A stretch of DNA of 64,000 nt from Acidaminobacter sp. (GTDB taxonomy: Bacteria > Bacillota_A > Clostridia > Peptostreptococcales > Acidaminobacteraceae), in contig WXFH01000056.1 in the NCBI GenBank assembly GCA_009881125.1, forward strand, positions 1 through 64,000, written 5' to 3'. How positions within the stretch are numbered: position 1 is the first letter of the stretch; the number at the start of each line of letters is the position of its first letter. Shown one piece after another: positions 20,868 through 29,684 of this stretch. Below the pieces are notes generated by a model. The model saw only the letters and a list, made by a program, of their open reading frames with translations. It ran no database searches and was not told the origin of the DNA. The translations under genes were made by a program, and so were the position numbers.

Positions 20868-22586
20868 ATGAGCTATACTGCGCTATACAGGAAGTGGAGA
20901 CCAAAAGTCTTTGAAGATCTGATTGGACAGAAGGCCATAGTAGATACTCTACGCAGTCAGATTGAACGTGGCAAATTCGGCCATGCTTATATTTTTTCCG
21001 GAACTCGAGGCACAGGGAAGACCTCCACTGCCAAAATACTGGCACGAGCTATCAATTGCCCGGAAAGAAAAGATTATAATCCTTGCAACAAATGCGAGAT
21101 TTGCTTGTCAATTTTAGATGAGACGTTGATGGATGTCATTGAGATGGATGCTGCATCAAATAATGGTGTGGATGATATTCGAGAGCTTAGGGAAAATGTT
21201 AAGTATCCGCCATCAAGGAGCAAGTATAAAGTCTATATAATTGATGAAGTTCATATGCTTTCGACAAGTGCTTTCAACGCTTTGCTTAAAACACTCGAAG
21301 AGCCTCCTGAGTATGCCGTTTTTATACTTGCAACGACTGAACCCCATAAGATTCCGGCAACGATTCAATCCAGATGCCAGCAATTTGAATTCAAAAGAGT
21401 GGGCAAAGAAGATTTGATGGAGAGAATGCAGTTGATCTGTGAGTCTCAGGGTATGGTGTATGAAACACAAGCTTTAGACAAAATAATCAATAGGGCGGAT
21501 GGTGCAGTCAGGGATGCCCTCAGTCTCCTCGACCGTTGCCTCACGTCAACGGCTGATTTGCTTCGGGCAGAGGATGTGGATCGAATCCTCGGCTTGATTG
21601 GCGTTGATTTCATGATGGATTTGATTGATCAAATTGGAAGGCGCGAAAGAAACTTGGTGCTAGACAGCCTTAACCAACTTTCAGTAAGCGGGGCGAATTT
21701 GCAATCATTTTGCAGGGATATGACACTGGCTTTTCGCGATGTCATGGTGACGGCAGCAGCGCCGGATCATCCGGAAATGTTAAAATTTTCTGGATTAATG
21801 CCAGACCGCGTCAAAGCACAGGCGAAGATGTTTGGATTGAACGGCGCTGTAAAGTTGCTTGAAGCGTTGTCAATGATTGAAAATCAGATTAAATACGCGC
21901 AAAACCCGCTGATTTTTTTAGAGACAGGTTTATTGAAAGCAATGACCCCTGCATCTATCGCAGCTGCGGACGCCATAGAGCGGCTTGAAAAATTAGAGGC
22001 AGAATTGTTTGCTCTAAAGCGGCTGATGGCGTCAGGAGAAGGTTTATCAATAAGCGGATCAAATAACACTATTGCTGACGAACATCCAGCCTATCAGGCG
22101 TCAAAGCCGGAGATCCTTAATCCTAATTCAAGACTTGAGCCGATTCTGAGTGAATCTAAGTCTGCTTCTGATTCGGTGATACAGGCAGAAAAGGCAGAAC
22201 AGAAAAAAACGGATGAAATATCAAGTACGAGTTCAGCGCTTGATCCTGAGAAAGTACTTCGATTGTGGCCGGAGATTCTGTTATACTTACAAAAGAATAA
22301 TGGTCGTGTTTATGCGTTTCTTGTGGACGGAACACCTTTAAAAATGGATAAGGGCCGTTTAGTCGTTGGTTTTAAGGCTGTCCATGATCTGCATATCAAA
22401 AAGTTGAGTGAAGAGCCGAATCGGATAGTCATTGAGGAGGCGTTCAGGAGTGTTGTCGGTCATCCAGTAGGGTTTATGATCGAAGTTATTCCAGACAAAG
22501 GGTCGATTTCAGGGCCATCAACTGAAGACAGAATTAAATCTCTTCTCGGAGATATGGCAGATTTACTTGAAATTCAGGATAAGTAA
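20868..22586 (+). CDS. dnaX: DNA polymerase III subunit gamma/tau
   Basis: AAA+ clamp-loader subunit. Walker A is GTRGTGKTS near residues 45-52, followed by zinc-binding cysteines (CPERKDYNPCNKCEIC), the DEVHMLS Walker B, and LLKTLEEPP containing the sensor region. Domain III ends near residue 370, then a low-complexity linker (about 375-460), and a tau-type C-terminal domain to residue 572. An A7 run at 22203-22209 sits in the linker and may allow a short gamma-like product. It starts the dnaX-ybaB-recR group. Confidence 0.95.
   Translation: MSYTALYRKWRPKVFEDLIGQKAIVDTLRSQIERGKFGHAYIFSGTRGTGKTSTAKILARAINCPERKDYNPCNKCEICLSILDETLMDVIEMDAASNNGVDDIRELRENVKYPPSRSKYKVYIIDEVHMLSTSAFNALLKTLEEPPEYAVFILATTEPHKIPATIQSRCQQFEFKRVGKEDLMERMQLICESQGMVYETQALDKIINRADGAVRDALSLLDRCLTSTADLLRAEDVDRILGLIGVDFMMDLIDQIGRRERNLVLDSLNQLSVSGANLQSFCRDMTLAFRDVMVTAAAPDHPEMLKFSGLMPDRVKAQAKMFGLNGAVKLLEALSMIENQIKYAQNPLIFLETGLLKAMTPASIAAADAIERLEKLEAELFALKRLMASGEGLSISGSNNTIADEHPAYQASKPEILNPNSRLEPILSESKSASDSVIQAEKAEQKKTDEISSTSSALDPEKVLRLWPEILLYLQKNNGRVYAFLVDGTPLKMDKGRLVVGFKAVHDLHIKKLSEEPNRIVIEEAFRSVVGHPVGFMIEVIPDKGSISGPSTEDRIKSLLGDMADLLEIQDK
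22203..22259 (+). promoter_or_regulatory. Possible dnaX frameshift or slippage signal
   Basis: A run of seven As at 22203-22209 covers Lys446-Lys447. In the -1 frame (or with one extra A) reading gives Asn, Gly, then TGA, ending a product of 449 residues without the tau-specific domain. Downstream lies a two-part hairpin: AAGTAC/GTACTT (22223-22228, 22254-22259) and TTCAG/CTGAG inside it. AAAAGG lies about 10 bases upstream. The geometry resembles E. coli dnaX, but the run is not a textbook heptamer. Confidence 0.35.
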
Positions 22587-22651
22587 GGGACAATTGTTTT
22601 ATAAGTTAAACTAAAAGTAGAATGGATTAACATTTTAAAGGAGGAACTAAA

Positions 22652-22996
22652 ATGGCTAAAGGAAAAGGTCCAATGATGCCAGGTGGCATGAATATGAATC
22701 AAATGATGAAACAGGTACAAAAAATGCAGGCAGACATGCAGAGACTACAGGAAGAAGCTGAGAAAGCAAATTATGAAGCAAGTGCCGGTGGCGGTGCAGT
22801 AGTTGTCAAAGTAAGCGGAAAGAAAGAGATCCTTTCGATAACACTTGATCCTTCAGTGGTCGATCCGGAGGATGTTGAAATGCTTCAAGACTTGATATTG
22901 GTCTGTGTCAACGAGGCGTTGAGAACGGCTGAAGAAGCGGTTTCCAAAGAAATGGGCAAAGTAACGGGTGGTATGAATATCCCCGGTCTTTTTTAG
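22652..22996 (+). CDS. ybaB: YbaB/EbfC family nucleoid-associated protein
   Basis: Small DNA-binding protein of 114 residues in the conserved dnaX-ybaB-recR arrangement. It has a Met/Gly-rich N-terminus ([22 protein letters not shown]), the [11 protein letters not shown] core strand and the acidic [16 protein letters not shown] segment typical of the family. Family members form tweezer-like dimers on DNA. The start is ATG with AAAGGAGG upstream. Confidence 0.93.
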   Translation: MAKGKGPMMPGGMNMNQMMKQVQKMQADMQRLQEEAEKANYEASAGGGAVVVKVSGKKEILSITLDPSVVDPEDVEMLQDLILVCVNEALRTAEEAVSKEMGKVTGGMNIPGLF

Positions 22997-23005
22997 GCAA
23001 ACGAC

Positions 23006-23608
23006 ATGGTCTATTTGCCCCAGCCACTGAATTTACTGATTGACGAGCTGGCAAAGCTTCCTGGTGTCGGAAGAAAAACTGCCCAGCGCCTGGCGTTTTA
23101 TCTGGTCAATGAAAAAGAGAATCGAGCCGCTTCCCTTGCTGAAGCCATCATGTATGCCAAACAGAGGATAATCTTTTGCTCAGTCTGCTTTAATATGACG
23201 GATGTTGATCCGTGCCCTATTTGTACATCAGCAAAGAGGGATCAAAAAACCCTTTGTGTTGTTGAATCACCCAAGGACGTTATTGCCATTGAAAAGACAA
23301 GAGAATATCATGGCTTATATCATGTCCTGCACGGTGCGATTTCACCAATGGACGGCATTGGACCAGAAGACATCAAGCTCAAAGAATTAATTCTAAGGCT
23401 GCAAAAACATGATGTAGACGAGATTATAATCGCCACAAATCCAACCATAGAAGGTGAAGCGACTGCAATGTATATTTCCAAACTCCTAAAGGGGACGGGG
23501 ATCATTATAACGCGCTTGGCCCATGGTATACCAGTTGGCGGAGATCTTGAATTTGCAGACGAAGTGACATTAATGAAGGCTATTGAAGGCAGAAGAAGAT
23601 TGGACTAA
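23006..23608 (+). CDS. recR: Recombination protein RecR
   Basis: Ring-forming partner of RecF and RecO in loading RecA at gaps. It has the helix-hairpin-helix [19 protein letters not shown], a four-cysteine zinc motif ([16 protein letters not shown]) and a TOPRIM domain ([15 protein letters not shown]). The 200 residues are standard. Starts nine bases after ybaB. Confidence 0.95.
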   Translation: MVYLPQPLNLLIDELAKLPGVGRKTAQRLAFYLVNEKENRAASLAEAIMYAKQRIIFCSVCFNMTDVDPCPICTSAKRDQKTLCVVESPKDVIAIEKTREYHGLYHVLHGAISPMDGIGPEDIKLKELILRLQKHDVDEIIIATNPTIEGEATAMYISKLLKGTGIIITRLAHGIPVGGDLEFADEVTLMKAIEGRRRLD

Positions 23609-23629
23609 AATATCATATATGAAAACCTG

Positions 23630-23657
23630 AACTGCACGGTAAGTGCAGTTTTTTTTA
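23630..23657 (+). terminator. Terminator after recR
   Basis: An 8-bp stem AACTGCAC/GTGCAGTT with a five-base loop and a run of eight or more Ts. Confidence 0.9.
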
Positions 23658-23690
23658 TTCAAAATTTTGAGGAGACGACACTTTTCGGAT

Positions 23691-23704
23691 ATTTCCCGGG
23701 AAAT
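23691..23704. promoter_or_regulatory. Perfect Noc-binding sequence
   Basis: ATTTCCCGGGAAAT is identical to the Noc-binding sequence described in B. subtilis and extends to a 16-bp palindrome (23690-23705). It lies in the recR-arsR gap, five bases upstream of the -35 of the arsR promoter. Confidence 0.82.
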
Positions 23705-23708
23705 AAAG

Positions 23709-23737
23709 TTGACAATATGCCGATTATTGCATATACT
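23709..23737 (+). promoter_or_regulatory. Promoter and candidate ArsR operator
   Basis: Perfect -35 TTGACA (23709-23714), 17-base spacer and -10 TATACT (23732-23737). An inverted repeat ATATGC-N8-GCATAT (23715-23720, 23729-23734) fills the spacer and overlaps the -10, the position where an ArsR repressor would block RNA polymerase. Confidence 0.82.
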
Positions 23738-23787
23738 AAAAAAGGGATATACGAAAACGGACATATGACTTACTTCAGGAGGCTGTC

Positions 23788-24141
23788 ATGGATCAAATGA
23801 TCAATCGCTATAAAGCGCTGTCAGATGAAACAAGGCTAAGAATATTAATGGTTTTATTACAGCGAGAGTTGTGTGTCTGCCAACTTCAGGGGATCTTGGG
23901 AGAAACTCAGCCCAAAATATCAAAGCACTTGAGAAAGCTTAAGGATCTAGGCGTTGTCAGAGATGACAGAAAAGATCAATTTATCTATTATTCCTTGAAC
24001 CGGGATGATCATGTCATGATTGAGTCTCTGAGACTTCTGTCTCATGAGGCTGCTGATGACAATATTCTGATTCAGGATCAAGAAAGACTTGGAATGGCGG
24101 AAAAATATCTGAATCAATGCTCAGTTCTTACTAAATTATAG
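23788..24141 (+). CDS. ArsR/SmtB-family transcriptional repressor
   Basis: Winged-helix metalloregulator of 117 residues. The N-terminal helices LSDETRLRILMVLL precede ELCVCQLQ with C29 and C31, the position of the arsenic/metal-sensing CxC motif, and the recognition helix TQPKISKHLRKLKDLGVV follows. Another cysteine lies near the C-terminus (LNQC). It is first in an operon with a permease and a thioredoxin-like protein, behind a promoter containing an inverted repeat, so autoregulation in response to a thiophilic metal or metalloid is likely. Confidence 0.87.
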   Translation: MDQMINRYKALSDETRLRILMVLLQRELCVCQLQGILGETQPKISKHLRKLKDLGVVRDDRKDQFIYYSLNRDDHVMIESLRLLSHEAADDNILIQDQERLGMAEKYLNQCSVLTKL

Positions 24142-24158
24142 GATAGAAGGTGGATTAT

Positions 24159-25166
24159 ATGTCGGCTCTAGGTGCGTGGTTTAACGATCAGATTTTAAAA
24201 ATGGTCTGGCTGAACAACCTGGTTCAAAGCTTTGTTGAAAATGTTCTGGGACTTGAAACTGCTGATAGAATTGGTGGCAGTGTGCAATTTTTTCTTTACG
24301 ACACCATTAAGATCTTTATTTTGTTATCTTTTTTGATATTCACCATATCCTATATTCAAAGTTATTTCCCTCCAGAACGAACAAAACGCCTGTTGGGCGG
24401 GATCAAAGGTATACGCGGCAATATTCTCGGGGCATTGCTGGGTACTTTGACGCCATTTTGCAGCTGTTCCAGCATACCAATTTTTATGGGATTCACTGCA
24501 GCCAGGCTCCCCATAGGAGTTACCTTCTCCTTTCTGATCTCCTCACCTCTGGTAGATTTGGCTTCTGTTCTGATTCTGGTTAGTTTTTTTGGTGTCAAGG
24601 TTGCGGTGGCTTATGTCATAGTTGGTTTGATCATTGCGATTGTCGGTGGTACTCTGATTGACAAGCTGGGGATGGAGCAATACATTGAGGCTTATGTACG
24701 AGAACTTCCGGACGTCAATTCTGAAGAAATGGAAATGACGAATTCCGACAGATGGCGGTATGCGAAGCAGCAGGTGTCTGAAATCATTCACAGGGTATGG
24801 AAGTATGTTTTGATTGGTGTTGGCATAGGTGCTTTGATTCACAACTGGATTCCTGTCTCTGTAGTCGAGCAAGTAATTGGCGAGAAAAACCCATTTGCAG
24901 TCATTCTTGCTGCAGGCATTGGGATCCCAATGTACGCGGATATTTTTGGGACGCTTCCAATCGCCGAGGCATTATTTTTAAAGGGCGTTGGAATAGGTAC
25001 AGTTCTTGCCTTCATGATGGCTGTGACGGCGTTGTCACTTCCTTCAATGATCATGCTGAGCCAAGTGGTCCAAAGAAAGCTTCTTGTAGTGTTTGTGTCT
25101 ATTGTCACCATCGGCATAATTATCATGGGCTATACATTTAATGCCATGGATGCGCTATTTATTTAA
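24159..25166 (+). CDS. Permease of the YraQ/ArsP (DUF318) family
   Basis: Multi-pass membrane protein of 335 residues with about eight hydrophobic segments. The motif TPFCSCSSIPIFMGFTAARLP carries the conserved cysteine cluster of this permease family, and a related GIPMYADIFGTLPIAEAL segment sits in the second half. Relatives export organoarsenicals or are paired with redox-active thioredoxin-like proteins; the substrate here is unknown. I prefer ATG 24159 because AGAAGGTGG lies five bases upstream; GTG 24150 is the alternative. Confidence 0.82.
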   Translation: MSALGAWFNDQILKMVWLNNLVQSFVENVLGLETADRIGGSVQFFLYDTIKIFILLSFLIFTISYIQSYFPPERTKRLLGGIKGIRGNILGALLGTLTPFCSCSSIPIFMGFTAARLPIGVTFSFLISSPLVDLASVLILVSFFGVKVAVAYVIVGLIIAIVGGTLIDKLGMEQYIEAYVRELPDVNSEEMEMTNSDRWRYAKQQVSEIIHRVWKYVLIGVGIGALIHNWIPVSVVEQVIGEKNPFAVILAAGIGIPMYADIFGTLPIAEALFLKGVGIGTVLAFMMAVTALSLPSMIMLSQVVQRKLLVVFVSIVTIGIIIMGYTFNAMDALFI

Positions 25167-25183
25167 AAACAGGAGGGAAAATC

Positions 25184-25414
25184 ATGATTATAAAAGTTTT
25201 AGGTTCAGGGTGTGCCAGCTGTTATAAACTTGAAGAAAATGTCAGGAAAGCTTTAGCTGAGAAAGGCCTTGAGGCTGAGGTTGTCAAGGTGACTGAGTTC
25301 AGGGACATTTTGAAATATGGCGTCATGAAAACGCCTGGTCTGGTGATTGATGAAAAACTCAAGGTTAGCGGACGTGTCGCGGATGTTAAAGAAATCCTTC
25401 AATGGATCGAGTAA
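25184..25414 (+). CDS. Thioredoxin-like (Thioredoxin_3) small protein
   Basis: A 76-residue thioredoxin fold with the active site GSGCASC and a later cis-proline region MKTPGLVID. Members of this family accompany YraQ/ArsP-type permeases and ArsR regulators, probably as a thiol carrier or redox partner. It follows the permease by 17 bases with AGGAGG upstream and is the last gene of the operon. Confidence 0.87.
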   Translation: MIIKVLGSGCASCYKLEENVRKALAEKGLEAEVVKVTEFRDILKYGVMKTPGLVIDEKLKVSGRVADVKEILQWIE

Positions 25415-25482
25415 AACCGAGTTAAATGAGGGTTTTTGGGGTATGTATACTTCTGAACATAATGATATAAGGAGGTAGCATC

Positions 25483-26106
25483 ATGAGAGAATTGATACAA
25501 GCAAATCTTAGGACAGAGGTCGGAAAGAATAAAATCAAATATATCCGAACCCAAGGCTATGTACCCGCAGTCATTTATGGTCATAACAAGGAGACCAGAA
25601 GTATTAAGCTGGACCGCAAACAAATGGATCGTTTCCTGATGTACCATACGAAGGGATCGACTCTTGATGTTGAAATCAATGGGAAATCAGCTATGGTAGT
25701 CCTCAAGGATTTTCAGCGCAGAGGTTTAAAGGATCAGCTGATTCATGTCGATTTCCAAGAACTTTCAGCGAACGAAACCGTCAAGATCCCAGTACCTATT
25801 CTGGTTAAGAATCGTGAATACATCGAAAGAATTGGCGCGATTTTGGAGGATCATCTGACTGAAATTGAAATAGAAGCTTTGCCATCTGATTTGATTGAGC
25901 ATGTTTATGTAGATGTCGAAGGAATGGCGTTTGGTGATGTCGTTCGGGTTTCGGATCTCGTCTTCGAAAACATGGAAAAAGTCACGCTGCTGACGGATCT
26001 CGACCTGACTGTGCTCGCTGTCAGCGCACCTAGTAAGGAAGAGGAAGTGAAAGAAGGCGCAGAAGACGAACCGGCTGAGCCTGAGTTGATCGGTTCAAAG
26101 GAATAG
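25483..26106 (+). CDS. rplY: Ribosomal protein bL25 (general stress protein Ctc)
   Basis: 5S rRNA-binding ribosomal protein of the long Ctc form, 207 residues. The N-terminal bL25 domain includes GKNKIKYIRTQGYVPAVIYG; the C-terminal TL5 beta domain includes the HVDFQELSANETVKIPVPI segment; an acidic tail follows. In Bacillus Ctc is stress induced. The start is ATG with AAGGAGG upstream. Confidence 0.92.
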   Translation: MRELIQANLRTEVGKNKIKYIRTQGYVPAVIYGHNKETRSIKLDRKQMDRFLMYHTKGSTLDVEINGKSAMVVLKDFQRRGLKDQLIHVDFQELSANETVKIPVPILVKNREYIERIGAILEDHLTEIEIEALPSDLIEHVYVDVEGMAFGDVVRVSDLVFENMEKVTLLTDLDLTVLAVSAPSKEEEVKEGAEDEPAEPELIGSKE

Positions 26107-26129
26107 TTCAAAATTTAAACTTAAGAGTT

Positions 26130-26172
26130 GACGAGGAAAATGGTGATAGGTGCCATTTTCCTCGTCTTTTTT
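26130..26172 (+). terminator. Terminator after rplY
   Basis: A perfect 14-bp stem from GACGAGGAAAATGG with a nine-base loop and a T run. Confidence 0.93.
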
Positions 26173-26225
26173 GTGTAAAAACAGAGCTGTGGAGGAAAGT
26201 GCAGCGAAATGTAAAAATATTACTA

Positions 26226-26254
26226 TTGACAATATATGGTTATTTAAGTATAGT
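26226..26254 (+). promoter_or_regulatory. Sigma-A promoter of the Tad operon
   Basis: Perfect -35 TTGACA (26226-26231), 17-base spacer, -10 TATAGT (26249-26254), 30 bases upstream of the first gene. The next clear terminator-like hairpin is near 33875, so nine genes are probably one transcript. Confidence 0.85.
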
Positions 26255-26283
26255 AATGTTAAAAATTGGAAAGTGGCGATCGA

Positions 26284-27636
26284 ATGATAACATTGTTTTG
26301 GTATGAATCTCATTCAACAGTAGGACTTGTAAAAGCTATGATGTCCGAGGTACAAGATCGCATAGGTTCAGGTTTAGAGTTAGCCATCCGGACTGAGTTG
26401 GATTCGGTCACGACACTTCTGGAGTGTGCGCCGGTACGTACAGTGCTATTTGAAGTGACCAAGGAACGATTGGCAGGTCTGTGGCCATCAATTCAAACCC
26501 TGCGTCAGAAGTGGTCTGAAGTGAAGTGGATTGCACTTCTGCCGAATTCTGAATTTGATGGACAGCTGATATTGTCAGGCTTTGATGAGTTTGTTGAATT
26601 AAGTGCCCTCGAAGCGGGGAGCTTCGTTGAAAGGCTATACCGCATCAGAAGTGTTTATGAGCGATCTGATGCTTTAGGGCTTGAGGGCATTGTTGATTTT
26701 GAGCGTATTGACGAGATAAGCCGAATAATAGCTGAGGCACCGGACCTTAGGCGTTATGAGGCAGAATCCTTAATGCGAGGCATACATATCACGGAAAAGA
26801 AAAAATTGCTTCAGCGATTTGACGGCATCTTTAAGGTCGCTGAAAAACGACCTGAATTTTTGAACCAGAGGTTAAAACTGTGTGTTTTTGGAAATAGCGA
26901 ATACGGCAGTGAGCTTGGTTGGATTTTTTCGAAAAGGTTTAAAAGAAGAACGCTCATCATTGATGCGGACAGGCTGTCTCCCTCCTTGGACTTACTTCTT
27001 GAGGTGCGAAAAACCCTGTCAGATTCACTTGAGGGTTATGATTCCTATCAATCGACGGGACTCAATGTACTGCTGGATGCAATCAGAAAAAATTGCCTGA
27101 CGTCGGAGAAGATCCTTGGGACATGTGCCAGAATCAAGGGCAACCAAGACTTATACGCTTTGACCGGCAGTTACAACCTCAATGACTATGAGTACTATGA
27201 CAAAGACGATTTCATGAAGCTCTTGGAGCGGATTGACTCTTGTTTTGAAGTGGTGATTTTGCTGGTCAATGCCTTTATCTATGATGCCTTTACCGCGGTC
27301 AGCTTATTAATGTCGGATAAAAATCTGGTTCCGGTCTCGGGAGGTGTTCTTGCTTTAAGATCTGCAGCTTCTTCTGCGGCGTATGTTACTGAACGACAAA
27401 GAATTGATCGTTTGAAGCATCAATTCGTAGCGTTTGACTCAAATGAGAATCGCAGTTTGTCCGCTGAAGATTATGACGCTTTGACAGGGTCGCGCTATTT
27501 GGGCAGGATCCCTTCCAGTTTGAAGCGGGACAAGGCGCGGATGGAAGGCAGGATGTATGGCCCAATGATGGACCGTTCTGTGGCAGAGGCACATGAAAAG
27601 GTTATTCTCAAACTATTGCATGAAATGAGGGGATAG
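26284..27636 (+). CDS. TadZ/CpaE-like protein with degenerate P-loop
   Basis: A 450-residue protein with an N-terminal receiver-like region (about 1-110) and a C-terminal MinD/ParA-like region (about 200-440). The latter has the strand KLCVFGNSEYGSELGW where a Walker A would be, with GNSEYGSE replacing GGxGKT, then TLIIDADR as in this family. TadZ proteins localise the Tad pilus machine at poles and often have altered Walker A motifs. The assignment rests on this and on the tadA gene six bases downstream. ATG 26284 is chosen, though the SD is weak. Confidence 0.68.
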   Translation: MITLFWYESHSTVGLVKAMMSEVQDRIGSGLELAIRTELDSVTTLLECAPVRTVLFEVTKERLAGLWPSIQTLRQKWSEVKWIALLPNSEFDGQLILSGFDEFVELSALEAGSFVERLYRIRSVYERSDALGLEGIVDFERIDEISRIIAEAPDLRRYEAESLMRGIHITEKKKLLQRFDGIFKVAEKRPEFLNQRLKLCVFGNSEYGSELGWIFSKRFKRRTLIIDADRLSPSLDLLLEVRKTLSDSLEGYDSYQSTGLNVLLDAIRKNCLTSEKILGTCARIKGNQDLYALTGSYNLNDYEYYDKDDFMKLLERIDSCFEVVILLVNAFIYDAFTAVSLLMSDKNLVPVSGGVLALRSAASSAAYVTERQRIDRLKHQFVAFDSNENRSLSAEDYDALTGSRYLGRIPSSLKRDKARMEGRMYGPMMDRSVAEAHEKVILKLLHEMRG

Positions 27637-27641
27637 AGGTA

Positions 27642-28820
27642 ATGGGAGTTTTAAAAAGCTTTCATGAACCATTAATTGAGCCGATAGCTTCTGAACCCGG
27701 ACGTAGATTTGATCGTGAGATCATCAGTGTCATTGAGGAATTGGTCGAGCATCACTCGGATTTACTGGCTGATGTGGAAGGAAAGCGTGTTGAAAGGCGT
27801 GTCCTGGAAACGGAAGTGGTCAGGATTGTAGATCGCCTTGGAAATCTGGCCAGACGAGACAAAATGATTAAGCAGATTATGGATCATATGTTTGGTTATG
27901 GCATTCTACAAAGTTCTCTGGAGGATGAATCTGTTTCAGATCTGATCGTGACGAGATACGATCATCTCTATGTGAAGCGGTCGGGCGAAGCATTCAGATT
28001 GCCCTTAAAATTTGAGTCTGCCCGCGAATTTGAAAACTATTGCAAGCTGATAGTCATACGGAATGGTGGCCTTTTAAACGAAACAGACAGTCATGCCAGG
28101 GTTTCGGATGACGGATTGAGGTTGAGAATTAATGCGACTATTGCGCCAAGAAGTCAGGGCGGGCCGTCTTTAAGCATTCGTAAGCACAGATTCTCCAGCT
28201 ATGACTTACAGACGCTGATGAACATGGGGATGCTCGATCAAGATTCATATGAAATAATGACTCGGCTGGCACAGTCAGATCTAAGGTTTGTCATAGTTGG
28301 AAAGGGCGGGTCGGGGAAGACAACTTTGTTGAGAGCTCTATTAAACAACATAGGTGAAACTCAGCGCCTGCTGATCTGTGAATCTGAAACTGAACTTTTT
28401 CCGGACAGTCCCACATTTGTCGTACAGAGAATTGTCAGGCATAGACAGCCTGGCTTTCGAGTGACGCTGGAGCACCTTGTCCGTGATGGCTTGACCATGA
28501 GTCTGGACGGCTATGTTGTAGGGGAGTTGACAGGTCCTGAGGCATGGGAGTTCATCAAAGCGGGATATACCGACCATAGAATTATGGGGACCCTTCACTG
28601 TGGCGGGATAGAAGAAACCCCCATCAGAATTATGATGCTCTCTGATTTGTCACAAAGAGGGATCTCGGAAAAAACTGCCATGAAGGTTATTACCTCCAGT
28701 CTGGACCGAGTCATCTATATGAGAAATTTCAAGGTGGAGCGTATAGCAGAGGTTTTGCGGCCTGAAGCTGGTACAGATGCGGTTCCAAACTTTAAAATCC
28801 TCTATGAAAGAAGGTCGTAA
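27642..28820 (+). CDS. Tad/CpaF-type pilus assembly ATPase
   Basis: Hexameric secretion ATPase that powers Tad (Flp) pilus assembly. The N-terminal domain includes VSDLIVTRYDHLYVKR; Walker A is GKGGSGKTTLLRAL near residue 220; the Asp box ICESETEL, Walker B region LDGYVVGEL and His box MGTLHCGG follow in order. The usual arginine/glutamate-rich IVGEVR and STLHANS motifs are thus somewhat changed but the catalytic residues remain. The 392 residues match CpaF. The SD GAGG lies shortly before the ATG. Confidence 0.87.
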   Translation: MGVLKSFHEPLIEPIASEPGRRFDREIISVIEELVEHHSDLLADVEGKRVERRVLETEVVRIVDRLGNLARRDKMIKQIMDHMFGYGILQSSLEDESVSDLIVTRYDHLYVKRSGEAFRLPLKFESAREFENYCKLIVIRNGGLLNETDSHARVSDDGLRLRINATIAPRSQGGPSLSIRKHRFSSYDLQTLMNMGMLDQDSYEIMTRLAQSDLRFVIVGKGGSGKTTLLRALLNNIGETQRLLICESETELFPDSPTFVVQRIVRHRQPGFRVTLEHLVRDGLTMSLDGYVVGELTGPEAWEFIKAGYTDHRIMGTLHCGGIEETPIRIMMLSDLSQRGISEKTAMKVITSSLDRVIYMRNFKVERIAEVLRPEAGTDAVPNFKILYERRS

Positions 28821-28838
28821 ATACTGTCTGTCTACTAT

Positions 28839-29684
28839 TTGCCGGTTCTCATGCTGGCTCTCAGCTGTGGAATGATGATTATTGGAATGGGCGGCATATC
28901 AAATATTGATTGGATGCAGAAAATCGATAGACATTACGGGATGCCCATTAGAATTGTCTATGATACACCCTGGGCAAATGCACACAATCTCGCAGCGGTG
29001 ACACTTCTGGCCGGAATTATTGGCTATGTCAGTCTGCGAGGGATGACAAACAGCCACTTAATAGGGAGTGTAGGTTTTTTGACCGGTGTGGCACTGCCCA
29101 TACTTTCTATTGAACTTGTCATTCAGAAAATAATTGCAGACCAGGAAGCCTCCTTATCCTTGATGTTCGGGATGTTGAAGCGATGGGCGTCCATACATCC
29201 GGATTTGATCCAGTGCTTGTCGAGAGTTTCTGAGGAGCCGTTGACCCCAGCTTTGAAGTTAGCATTAAAACGTCTTCTTCAATCTGTTCAACATGGGATG
29301 GAGCTGGAAAAAGCCTTTGATGACTTCTCGTTGGCTCTGGACATCCCAATTTTCAGGGATTTCATGATCCACCTTAAGTTCTCGGCGAGAAACCGCGGTG
29401 ATCTGGTAAAACTCTTTGACAGCTTCGAAAAGGAATCCTACAGACTCTTTTTAGAACGAAATAAAAATCGACTTGAGAACAGAAAGTTTAAAATGACAAT
29501 ATTTTTACTCGATGTTACAGGTATTGCACTTTTTCTGATGATGATCTCTGATCAACCTCACGTCAGAAGGTTTTATTTGGAAAGCTCAGCAGGGCTTAAT
29601 ATCACAGCGGGTCTATCCTGTATGATCTTATTAACCACGTGCCTCGCAATTTTTTCGGGATCTAAAAGGGGGACAAGGAGATGA
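28839..29684 (+). CDS. TadB-like pilus platform protein
   Basis: Integral membrane protein of the T2SS-F/TadB type. Hydrophobic segments occur at the N-terminus, around 50-95 (two) and two more at the C-terminus, with a helical cytoplasmic region between (KRWASIHPDLIQCLSRVSE to RNRGDLVKLFDSFEKE). It lies between the TadA-like ATPase and TadC and overlaps the latter by four bases. TTG 28839 has no SD; a CTG at 28824 in the same frame has AGAAGG at suitable spacing and may be the real start. Then the product would be five residues longer. Confidence 0.75.
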   Translation: MPVLMLALSCGMMIIGMGGISNIDWMQKIDRHYGMPIRIVYDTPWANAHNLAAVTLLAGIIGYVSLRGMTNSHLIGSVGFLTGVALPILSIELVIQKIIADQEASLSLMFGMLKRWASIHPDLIQCLSRVSEEPLTPALKLALKRLLQSVQHGMELEKAFDDFSLALDIPIFRDFMIHLKFSARNRGDLVKLFDSFEKESYRLFLERNKNRLENRKFKMTIFLLDVTGIALFLMMISDQPHVRRFYLESSAGLNITAGLSCMILLTTCLAIFSGSKRGTRR

